Source: Grammothele lineata (taxonomy: Eukaryota; Basidiomycota; Agaricomycetes; Polyporales; Polyporaceae). Taken from it: DNA of 64,000 nucleotides. A program made the position numbers and the translations under genes. The notes below the pieces were generated by a model, which ran no database searches, was not told the DNA's origin, and was given only the letters and a program-made list of their open reading frames with translations. The stretch is taken from positions 62,001 through 126,000 of the forward strand of contig NDFF03000067.1 of NCBI GenBank assembly GCA_002150815.3. The letters are read 5' to 3'. Of this stretch, positions 34,036 through 43,922 are shown one piece after another (the stretch's first letter is position 1; each line of letters starts with the position of its first letter).

Positions 34036-35236
34036 AAATGATAGAGCAGTGCAGGCATGGTCCTTAATGCACACATTTTGTTACTACTACGGATGGCCAT
34101 GATAACGTGAGCCGAATATCTGTATGTGTCTGAGAACGTTCGAACCTTCCTCGAGATCCGCCGACAGGTCCATCTGTCACCTGCTTGGCGCAGCTTGCGC
34201 CACCTTTCTCCTAGGGTTGCGAAGGCACGAATCTTAGAAGCAACGGTCGTCAGTTGCCAATAGGTGGATCCAAACGCGAAGTTGAACTTGATGGTAGTAT
34301 GCGCCCGTGAATAGCAGGCGCACCGAGGATATGAATCAAGATCACTGAGGTGGAAAGATCTTTCGCTCGGCGATGCCAGCGCCGTCTTCCCAGACGGCGG
34401 TGCCGTCGAAGACGTGGAAAAGCGTGGTCGTGAGTACTCAACATTGGTAAACGAACAGTTATCGCGTGCCAAGGCTCAATAGCGTCCCCGGCCAAACCCG
34501 GCCCGCAAGTATTCAGAAGGACCACGTGGCCTTCAATAGTCGTTGAACGCTTGCACGCTTGACTCTCAATCAACTTGCACTGTACCATGATGAGTCCTCT
34601 TGCGAATTGCAACCGGTGTTAGCTCATTTGGGCTGTCCTATCACAGCTTTATCCGCGGCTAAAGATAGTCGTCCCTCCACAAGTACCCATCTGGTCGTAG
34701 TCAAACTTGAGATAATTGCGAAGTGCACGCCGGTAACCAGCCGCTTCTCTGTTCGGTTTTGGTGCATCATCCGGCATACGTCTGAAGTCCTTTCTCGGTT
34801 TACAGCACATGAGTTCCAGCTTCTGCTTCATTGGAAGTTGTTTTAAATGGGAGCTTAGCTAGGATTTCTCAACAGCACGCACACCTCTATCCGACCTTGT
34901 GTACTTGAATCTACTAGCCAAGGGCAGTGTCGTGTGCGTGTCGAAACATTGGCGAATATCATGGCTACGGCGCCCGACCGTCTCGGGACCGTGGTGGCAG
35001 GCGAACTATGGCACAGGCTGTGGCGGCTGTCCGAGAACAGGTGGTAACTCCCAGTCCCTTCCGGAGAACTTAGATCTTGGGATACAGATCAACAGTCTAC
35101 GACCCGTCCCGTAGCTTTCGGATTCTAAACAATAAATTTTCTCAGCCTTGGATGTACATAAAGGGGAGGGCGAGGAAGCGTGTAAAATATCCCAGTCTTC
35201 CCTCCTCTCAGCCTGGGCCGCCTCCCTATTTCAATC
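34036..35236. other. intergenic
   Basis: No gene seen. A TATA-like ACATAAAGG at about 35156-35164 precedes DUF6533 gene 2. Confidence 0.5.
35156..35164 (+). promoter_or_regulatory. TATA-like box of DUF6533 gene 2
   Basis: ACATAAAGG 73-81 bp upstream of the ATG at 35237. Confidence 0.4.
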
Positions 35237-37059
35237 ATGTCTGCAGCTGGCGATGCGGATACCACTGCGATAGTCGATCAGTATTATAGCTTGTTTGTGT
35301 CTTCGTTTTTCTCCGAAGATTTATGTGTAAATTACTTACACTGCGTCCCAACTAACTACTAGGATCCTTGATAATGCCTTTTCGCTTGCAGGTTCTGGCG
35401 AGTACACATCCCTAATCCATGTCGTGCTCTACAGTCTTGTGTGTTCACTCCGCACTTTTTCCTGCAGCACTCCTCGTATACGATCATGTCATCACATTCG
35501 ATCGGGAAGTCCAGCTATTCTGGACACAGGGCATCTCGGGTGCATCCATTATTTTCGGCTTCAACAGATATCTCACCCTATTCATCATCATTTACGGGTT
35601 GTTTGATTTTTTGCCCCTCTTTGGCAAGGTGAGCACCACTGCCCGCACGACGGTGTCTCTAGATATTAACTTAATGGTTTTTCAGAGGTGCGTGTAATGA
35701 GAATCATCATTCAATCTTTATCTCATCAAGAGCGGTTTGGGTAATACGGCTACACTAGCTGTGTGCTAGTCACGATATCATTGCATATCATACACATCAT
35801 GGAGTACTTCCCGTGGGCAGGTGCGTTCGTCCTTTTACCTGCATAGCAACCATTTCTCATTGTCTTGCAGTTTTTTCCGGATTACGGGCATATGCTCTGA
35901 GCCAAAACATGCTTCTCTCCATGCTGATATTCCTTCTCTCTTGCTTGCCTCTGGGAATAAACTACGTGGGTAACATTGTCTCGTTTATCTAAGTTCAACG
36001 CTCACGGGCTCTCATGCTTATGAATAGGCATACCATCATTACAACTTCACTGGCACCTATGATGAATTTTTGAACTGTCTGCCGACATACGACCTGACAT
36101 TGTCTATGATCACGAGGCGAGTGTTCTATCTCGGATGAACTTGTCCTCCTTCAAACGGTACTTATGTTTTTCGGGCAGATGTACGTCGCGTTCACACCGA
36201 CTTAGTTTTTCTACGAATGTCGGACAGCTGATACTGACAGCTGTTTTCCCTAATGTAGTCACAATCATCTCGCGAACGGGTCTCATTGCATCTGATGTTC
36301 TTCTCATATGCATAACATGGTATTACATCTATCGCAAAAGCGAGCCAAATTATCTCTTCAAGGGTGGGATCATTGGTGTCGTCTTGCGAGATGGTGCGTC
36401 TATTCCGATTCTTCGCCAATAGATTCCTCAACATGTTAGATCTACATTGATATTTAGGGGTGTTGCTATTCCTGTACGTCACGACTTTTGACACCTACCC
36501 ATTTCGACTCAGAACTCACATGCTACCAGTGTCTTGCTCGTGATCAATGTGCTACACCTCACCCTGACTACTCTTCAAGTATGTCATCACTCTGAAAAGT
36601 ATGTCATCACTCTGAATACCTTCCCAAATCGTCTCACCTGACTCGCTTCATTAAATCAGGTGGAACATGGAGGCTTCACTACCGCCCTGTCTGAGCCGTA
36701 TGTCTCCCCTTCCCTCTTCTCCCCTTCCCTCATCCATCCAGCTTGACGTATCTTACCCCAGTCTTACATCAATCCTCATATCCCGCTTCCTGTTGCAACT
36801 CCAAGCTATGCACCAGCACGGGCGTTCGGGATGCGCTTCCTCCCCGGGGACTGGCCAGAGTGGGGGAGAGACATCCATTGCAAACCAGTCGCTAGTATTC
36901 CAGCGTGTTATAGGTTCCCTTGGGGAGATTACGATTCCGGATGAGAACGGGTCTTTTGGGCGTGGCAACGACTATGAGTGGGGTTGGGAAGTGGATGGCG
37001 TCGGGGACGATGAGCGAGGAGACATGGAGATGGGAGCGTCGCCGGGGGTAGAAGGGTAG
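35237..37059 (+). CDS. DUF6533 seven-helix membrane protein 2
   Basis: Predicted 345-residue paralogue of gene 1 with the same 13-exon plan: 35237-35292, 35363-35397, 35468-35628, 35686-35687, 35759-35820, 35871-35965, 36028-36116, 36179-36180, 36259-36393, 36458-36473, 36530-36578, 36660-36697, 36762-37059; sum 1038 nt. Signature segments are YDHVITFDREVQLFW, FNRYLTLFIIIYGLF, FSGLRAYALSQN and TIISRTGLIASDVLLICITWYYIYRK. Two introns have GC donors: GCGAGT after 35397 and GCGAGT after 36116, where genes 1 and 3 have GT. The donor of intron 11 is followed by a tandem copy of itself and its next 16 or so bases (36579-36619). It ends 327 bp from the convergent sedolisin 1. Confidence 0.83.
35686..35687 (+). 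other. 2-nt micro-exon (AG), DUF6533 gene 2, first site
   Basis: TTTTCAG-AG-GTGCGT. AG plus C of the next exon gives Ser in Lys-Ser-Cys. Flanking introns 57 and 71 nt. Confidence 0.75.
36179..36180 (+). other. 2-nt micro-exon (AT), DUF6533 gene 2, second site
   Basis: CGGGCAG-AT-GTACGT. It joins AG with TC to give AGA-TTC (Arg-Phe) ahead of TIISR. Flanking introns 62 and 78 nt. Confidence 0.75.
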
Positions 37060-37386
37060 GGTATAAGCCAATCCGGGGGGGGGCGAGTTCCGAACGAACA
37101 GTGCGCATGCCGGCCATGGGAGGAGTTCATGCGGAAGCTGAAAGACAGAGCTTGAAGTGATGACTCGAACGCTACATATCCAAGAGTGTATGCCTATTTA
37201 TTCCTACCCTGTCACACGCAGATCTGTACATTGCCTGACGACCGTTTACGAATTTTTCTGAACCCTTATCGCCTCTACCAGTCCCGTCCATGACTGGTTT
37301 CGCCAAGATAGTCCCCGAACTGTATGCTGCACTCGCACGTCATAACACTGACAGAACGTGCCTACTAAGGCGCATCACTGCGGCGT
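37060..37386. other. convergent 3' spacer
   Basis: 3' ends of DUF6533 gene 2 and sedolisin 1. The equivalent spacer between gene 3 and sedolisin 2 is 274 bp, fitting a block duplication. Confidence 0.5.
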
Positions 37387-39923
37387 CTACTGGAGCGCCA
37401 TCCATGCATCAAGCAATTTCTCGAAGTCAGGCGTTCCGAGGCCCGTGACTGGATCCCATCCGGGCGCGGTAACGAAGCCGAGCGACTGGTCCGGCCCGCA
37501 CGCGAAATTGTCGCCTTCAGTGATGTCGTGGAACACGTCCGCGAAGGCGTCCGAGTAGAGCTATGTCGAGATGCAGTGAGTTGAGGTCGATGCAGAAATA
37601 GAAGGAAGAGCCTGTGGGGCAGGAGGCAACAAGGGGGAAAGACGTACGGCGGGATTCGCCCACCCTACGGGCGCTTTGCCTGCGGCGATGCGTGCGTCGT
37701 TCACAGCAGTGATCATGGACGCCCACACCGGCGTCGATGCAGATGTGCCGTAGACGTTGTAGAGTGTCTGGTCGACGAATATCTGGTAATTCAACCTGAA
37801 ACCACGTGGTCAATCGCTGATGCTCGCGGATGCGGAGCAACAAGGCATGCGAAATACGCACCCATTGGCAGCGACGTCGGGATAGGCGCGGCCGGATCGG
37901 TTGAAGGCAGTGGACGAGAGGTTCCCAGTGAAGTTCTCGATGTAGTTCTGTACCGCAGCATCTTGGAAGGACGGACGCGCGATATAGTTGGAGAAGCCAC
38001 CGCCGGATTTGAAAAAGCTGACGGCGGTCTCGGGGTTTGGGTCAGTCACCTACGTATGAGTCGAGCCACGAGCATTAGAGAATAGCAGTATGAACACCAA
38101 ACGTAACTAGACTCTCACCGGTACGCCGCTCTTGACCTGTGTCGCTCCGACCGAGGTCACGTACGGGCAGATGTTGCCAACATGAGGCGCGAAGTTGGGG
38201 TTCCCCGCTGCAAGGTTACCGTCGTCATCCATACAGAAGTTGTTGAAAGTTGCGACGCCGTTGTCGCCGGAACTCATCAAGAAGGTCATGCCAGTCAGCG
38301 ACAGCTGCATTGATAGCGAGACGGCCGTGATACCGGGGATGCGCAAAATCATGTCAGCGCCACGATCATGTTACCCACCGGAAAAGGACAGCACGCACCT
38401 TTCCGTACTCCGTGCACTGACGTTGGGCAAAAAAGGGACCGAAAGAAAGTTCAACTTGATCATAAGATATAGAGATAACGTCAGCGCGTGGCTTAGTACC
38501 ACAATCCTCTGTCAGCGCAGAGCCGGTCAGTCTCTGCGGCTTCGCGGGAAACAATAGTGAGACTTACCATTACTTGGGTCAAACTGGGAGAGCTGAGGAG
38601 GGTTACCGCCCTCAAAAGTACAATAGTCGGCGTCTAGTGCGTTGAGAAGGAGATCATACTGAAGGTATGAGAAACTTGGACCACCTAACGTAGACCGCAT
38701 ACGACCGACAATCAGCATGAACAAAACGCCGGCAAAACAGTGCTCGAAGTTGCGCATACCTGAGTTAGTGACCTGGTACTGTAACACGGTCGCATTCTCC
38801 CCAAGTAGCCCCATTGCGTATTGGAAATCGAGGTTCGACTCTGAGAGAAGGCTACTGTCCGTGATGGATTGGTTGGAGATACCTACATGCGATTCAGTTG
38901 GATACGCTATCCATGCAATGCTCGAGTACCCACCTCCATCGATGCTCACGAACGTGGGCCGATTCCCTACCTGAGCGGGCGCAAATTGCTGAAAGAAGAG
39001 GTCGAGGTCGGCGAAATTGAGCGTCTCCTTTCCGAACTCAACTACGGTATCCGGGTAAGTCATGGCGTGTGCATAGAAGTCGTGGCGTCGTGTCACCTAC
39101 CAATACCAATTGAGTGTTCGTCGGGAACAACGAGGTCGACGTTGAAGTTGTAAAGTGCGCGGAGACAATCAAGCGTTGTAGCGGTATCACAGTTCGTTGC
39201 AGCATTGTTGGTCTGGTGTAGATCAAAGAATCGCTAGTAAACATGATGTTAAGTTGTAAGAGACCGAGAGCTTACCAAAGACTGAGGTGCGAACTTCGAG
39301 GGTGCCCCCTGAACAGGCGCACGTCCATCGACCGTGTCCACACTTCTACGCGAAAGCGGAACCATATCGAAGTGGACCGTCGGCCATACCGTGTCAACAT
39401 GCTTCGCGACATGCTCAGGCAGATGGTATCTGTCACCGCAGGCAATGTGCTTCGTCCCGTCCTCGTGTCCATAGACGTAGTACTCCGTCGCCAGCATTGC
39501 CTCGGCCTCGGCGACCGTCACGTTCAAATCGAGGTAGCCTCCGTCCTTGCTGAGCCGGACCCGAGAGGGATCGATGCGGCCTTCGCCTCCCAACCACGCG
39601 CGGACGGTGTCGACCGTTTCCGCGGTCGGGCGGAACGTCTCTGCGACGCGGGAAGGGGTCCAATGCTTCCCGTAGTTGGGCGAGGTCGGGTCGGCGATGT
39701 CGAGCAGATACGCCTCGAGCTTGTCGACGTTGGGTTGAGCGAGTGCAAAGGACAGAGGGATGACGAGGTCTGGATCAGCGCGCCGTTGGAGGGACCAACC
39801 GCGGGGAGTGATGGTGCGGGATTCGTGCACTACGCGCGGAGAGATGACGGTGGCGACCGCGGAAGTGGCGGCCGTTGCCACAGCGGCAAGACTGAGCAGC
39901 ATACGGAAAGATGGAGAGAGCAT
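37387..39923 (-). CDS. secreted S53 peptidase (sedolisin) 1
   Basis: Predicted 637-residue secreted acid serine peptidase. Ten exons: 39923-39276, 39212-39101, 39041-38934, 38882-38760, 38684-38568, 38508-38399, 38304-38119, 38049-37862, 37795-37648, 37560-37387. A signal peptide (LLSLAAVATAATSAVA) and a pro-kumamolisin propeptide (SFALAQPNVDKLEAYLLDIA, PNYGKHW) fill exon 1. The catalytic Glu and Asp lie in ESNLDFQYAMG, the oxyanion Asp in SSGDNG, and the nucleophile Ser in YGTSASTP. The calcium-site segment [13 protein letters not shown] closes the domain. Family members cut tripeptides or act as endopeptidases at acid pH outside the cell or in vacuoles. The protein ends ALQ where the other array members end ALP. 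All residues needed for activity are present. Confidence 0.9.
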
Positions 39924-41775
39924 CCTTAGGCGCGACTGGAGGGGAGCGTGAAAGATGTCGGAGACCAGAGGGAGGACTCCGACGACAGCACGATAGAACT
40001 ACCACACATTAAATCCTCTGGAGGAGACGCCAGGGTGTTGGGAGGCTGCTTCCAAGAACCTGTAGACGTGTTTGCGTGTCCAGAACCCTAGTCGTGATGA
40101 GTGTTGTAGTCGCTTTTGTGAGCGACAAAGAGGTCATAGTCTCGTAACTTCACCTTCCAACCTCGCAGGGGCATGAATAGAACACTGGAGAGGCCCACAT
40201 GGTGCAGTGGCTGTTTGCTACTAGGTTGGTGCAGACTCCCTTCTATGTTCCGATTTATGAAGCAATGGCGCTGCAGACTGTTCGTTCGGTATCAGATCGG
40301 GTTCGCTTCATTACGAAAGTGAAGTGAGCAAACCTCTTTGAGGCGATACAATTACCAAAGATGCGACTTCGTCCTGCTGTTGGCCTGTCACGCACGGACT
40401 CGGATCCGGGACATGACAGCTAGACCGGGGTAAGAAGGCGTGTTGAAGTCGCCCACTCTATCTCGAGCTGGAATCGACTCTGGGATCGGAAGTTGTGCCA
40501 ATAATCCCATCAAGGAGCTGGATTGGAGAATCGTCATAGGCGTAACGCGGAAGAAGCACACACTTTCTTCATCGACCACGATTCTAGGCTAGACTCTACA
40601 CGCCAGCTGCCAGAGGGATTTCAAGTGGCACGTGAAGAATGCCACGGGGGACGGAAGAAGTCGGGATACAAGATTCGGATCCGGATCAGCGGCTTGGAGT
40701 CTGCACGTGATGAAAAAAGCGGTAAAAGCCGAATACCGATTCCCGAATGGGATCGTAATCTCTTCTCTATTCGCTGCTATGACCGCCTTTCACGGGCTGA
40801 CAGCAACATCAGCTCGGATATTCGTGTCCTTCGCACTCGGATCTCACCCACGATCACGATTCTCCCCAAACATCTCGAGTCATCTCGGGCCTCCGGTCGC
40901 AGCAAAATTGTGGCGTCTGACTCACGCCGGCCCCTAGCCACATTTCTCTTCCGGTACTACATCGTTCACGAATTAACCGATTGCTCGGCTGACAGCAAAT
41001 GAAACTCGTTTCAGCATTTACATGAACCCACTGAAGACATGATTCTAATAGGTCAGTGCTTACTTTACCGATCCTACAAGCAGGCTTGATACCATCGTAG
41101 GCAACGGGTGCAGACGGCCGGGATTACCCTGGGGGAAACCACGTAGAGCTTGAAGCAAGGTGCGTGGACCTGCAGTCTGGAGAATAGCCCAGAGTGGCGG
41201 CGGTGGCGCCTGCACGAGAACGAGCTGCGACCTCTTCGAAGTGGCTTCATGCCAACCGGATCGCTTCCGGCTTCGGTAAGGAAGCCTAGCAGCTTCTGGC
41301 CTGTGGACATTTGAATCCCAGCTCCCCCAGCTAACGACAATGAGTATGTAGACCGGGCTAGTGAGTTCTCTGACGGGGTCTGGATACTATCTATTGGCGT
41401 GTATCTGTAAGAGCAGGTCACCCGCATTCATGTGCTAGCTGAATACACGATATTATGCTGCGGGTTTATTTGAGTCCATTGGAGCGCCATGTGAATTCGT
41501 GCGAGGTCAGATTCACCGGAAGACTCCCTTTACATGAATGCTCGGTGGCGCATCTTTTTCGGAGAGGCCAATGTATTGCCTTGCCAAGATGCGCCGCGTA
41601 CCAGATATGTGGATTGTCAAGGGCAGTTATGGTTTCCAATCAGTTTGTGTCCATCAGATACATTGCGTGAAGTGCGATTCGTACACCGTAGCGCGGCCGC
41701 CATGGCAAGTACTTAAGCTTCACGGCGAGGGCTCATGATTGTGTTCCTCTCCATCATCTCTCTGTTACTAAGATC
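39924..41775. other. intergenic
   Basis: The first 350 bp upstream of sedolisin 1 are recognisably related to the region upstream of sedolisin 2 (46550-46900), for example the runs near 40240-40300 and 46825-46890. A 159-codon frame at 40523-41002 has no recognised domain and is left uncalled. Nothing else seen. Confidence 0.5.
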
Positions 41776-43648
41776 ATGTCTTCATCTGTAGACAGCGTGA
41801 CCACAATAATTAACCAGGAGTACAGCTTGTACGTTCTTCCTTACCTCCCCGAGTACTTGTTCACCATGCGCTGCTTACACCCAGTCCAGAGTTATTTTTA
41901 ACACCCTCGCGAACGCGGGTTCTGGTAATTTTCGGCATCGTACTATGACTAACAGGCGTTGACCGTGTCTTTCTGTCTACAGCACTCGTTGTGTACGAAT
42001 ATGTCATCACATTCGGCCGGGAGGTCGAACTTTACTGGACACAGGGTGTCACAGCGGCCTCAATGCTATTCTACGCCAACAGGTACATAAGCCTTGCCAT
42101 CAACATATATCAGCTTTTTGAGAACCTACCCGTCGGCGATTTGAAGGTGAGACTCGTTGAGTGATGGGCTGCTTATCACAGTACTCAACATAATTACAGA
42201 GGTGTGTTACGGTGGTTTTGATTTCGTCAGTCCGGACGATATCACTCATGCAAGTACGCCAGCTGTCAGTCAATTATGGTGTCTGCCCTAATCATAAGCA
42301 TAATGCAGTACTTTGTGTGGGCTGGCACGTCTGTTTTCTTTGAACGCCGCGGCAATTTCTCACTAGTCACAGTATTTTCTGGGCTCCGGGCGTACGCGCT
42401 GAGCCAACAAAAGATTCTGTCCGCGTTCATCTTCTTCATCTCGTGCTTGTCTATCGGGGCAAATTACGTACGTGCAGCTCACTATGTCCCCTTACCTTTA
42501 CTCTGCACTTACATCTCGTACCGTTGAGTAGGCCTACTTTCATTTTAACATCACTAGCTTTATTGACCCACTCGTCGGCTGCGAAGTGAGCTACGGCATT
42601 CCTCCTTCTCTCGTCATAAAGTGCGTGCCATCTCTTTGAATGATTCAAGTTCTTATACACGTTATTCATGATGTCTTATCAGGCGTATGTTACGTTTAAA
42701 TCCAAGTTGGACCTTCCCGATCGGACGTTGGACGCTGACTTGGCGATCGTGCCTCTCATCTTCCAGTCACAATCGTTTCACGGTCAGGGCTGATTGCATC
42801 AGACGTTCTTCTCATATGTATGACCTGGTATTACCTCTACCGGAGGGGCACACCGGGTCCGAATGTACTCTCCGGCGGGGGCTTTCTCGGCGTACTCCTA
42901 CGAGACGGTGTGTTCTCCCTTGTCTCCCAAGTTCATAACCATGCTGAAATTACGCCAACGATTAGGAGCACTGTTCTTCGTGTATGTAGCTACGAATTGC
43001 TGTTCGTTTTTACGTTGATGTTGTATGACACCTTTCACTAGCGTCTTGTTCATTGTAAACACCCTCCACCTGGTCCTAACCTTGTTCAATGTGCGTATTC
43101 GCCCCAATCTCCCTTGCACGTCGCAACTTCCTAATTCCCCACGCCTTTCTAGAATAACCCCAAGGTATTCAACTTCAGCTATGTAACCGCCTTTTCCGAG
43201 CCGTACGTTTTTCTTTCCCTCCGCTCCGCTCCCTTTCCTGAATTTCATATCCGACGCGTCTCACCATAGCATTACAACGATTCTGGTATCCCGTTTCCTC
43301 CTCCACCTCCAAGCCGCGCACCGACATGCGATCTCCGGTCGCGGCTTCTCCCTCGGTGGCGGTGGGGACGGACTTGGGGGAGTAACGTCCATGGAAGGCC
43401 AGAATTCAGTCGTATTCCAGCGCGTTATCGGCTCGCTCGGAGAGACGATTGAGCCACATAAGGATGGGTATTTCGGACAGGGATACGAGTACGAGTGTGA
43501 GCGGGAGGTGGATACCGACATCAATCCGGACGCGGAATGTATGGGTGATGGACAAGCCAGCAGTCAGGGGGGGCTGGTTGTAGTAGAAGAGCGGGGGATG
43601 AGCCTGCCGAGCGGAGCCATCGTTGAGGGAGCTGACGCCGAAGCCTAG
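41776..43648 (+). CDS. DUF6533 seven-helix membrane protein 3
   Basis: Predicted 378-residue paralogue. Exons: 41776-41828, 41890-41924, 41983-42146, 42200-42201, 42263-42324, 42373-42467, 42532-42620, 42683-42684, 42767-42907, 42966-42981, 43042-43090, 43153-43202, 43270-43648; sum 1137 nt. Signature segments are YEYVITFGREVELYW, FYANRYISLAINIYQLF, FSGLRAYALSQQ and TIVSRSGLIASDVLLICMTWYYLYRR. The intron after 42324 begins GCACGT, a GC donor, where gene 1 has GTATGT and gene 2 GTGCGT. An alternative acceptor near 42255 would give a different in-frame join at the first micro-exon in this gene only. It is convergent with sedolisin 2, mirroring the gene 2/sedolisin 1 pair. Confidence 0.83.
42200..42201 (+). 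other. 2-nt micro-exon (AG), DUF6533 gene 3, first site
   Basis: ATTACAG-AG-GTGTGT. AG plus C gives Ser in Lys-Ser-Cys. Flanking introns 53 and 61 nt. Confidence 0.7.
42683..42684 (+). other. 2-nt micro-exon (GC), DUF6533 gene 3, second site
   Basis: CTTATCAG-GC-GTATGT. It joins AA with TC to give AAG-CTC, so the protein reads KLTIVSR. Flanking introns 62 and 82 nt. Confidence 0.75.
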
Positions 43649-43922
43649 CTTGACGAAGCGGCAACGCATATCTTGACTCACAGAATATACAGACATTAGT
43701 TCCTGCTGCTACTTACTCTCGTGGTATATGCCCTAGATCTACACCTAATACCCACTGGCACGAATGAATTTGTTTGAATCTCACGTCCCCTGATACTACA
43801 AGTTACTGACTGTACTGTGTCGTCGAAAGTCTGAGCATACTCCGGCCATACGCTACGCTAACGAGTCCTCGAACCTGGTTCTAACTAAGGCTAGAAATAC
43901 CCGCAACTAGGCTCTACTACGT

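Noticed and set aside
33198..34472. 424-codon minus-strand frame
   Set aside because: Antisense shadow of DUF6533 gene 1 exons.
40523..41002. 159-codon plus-strand frame between sedolisin 1 and DUF6533 gene 3
   Set aside because: No family recognised, no paralogue at the equivalent place in the duplicated block, no clear promoter.
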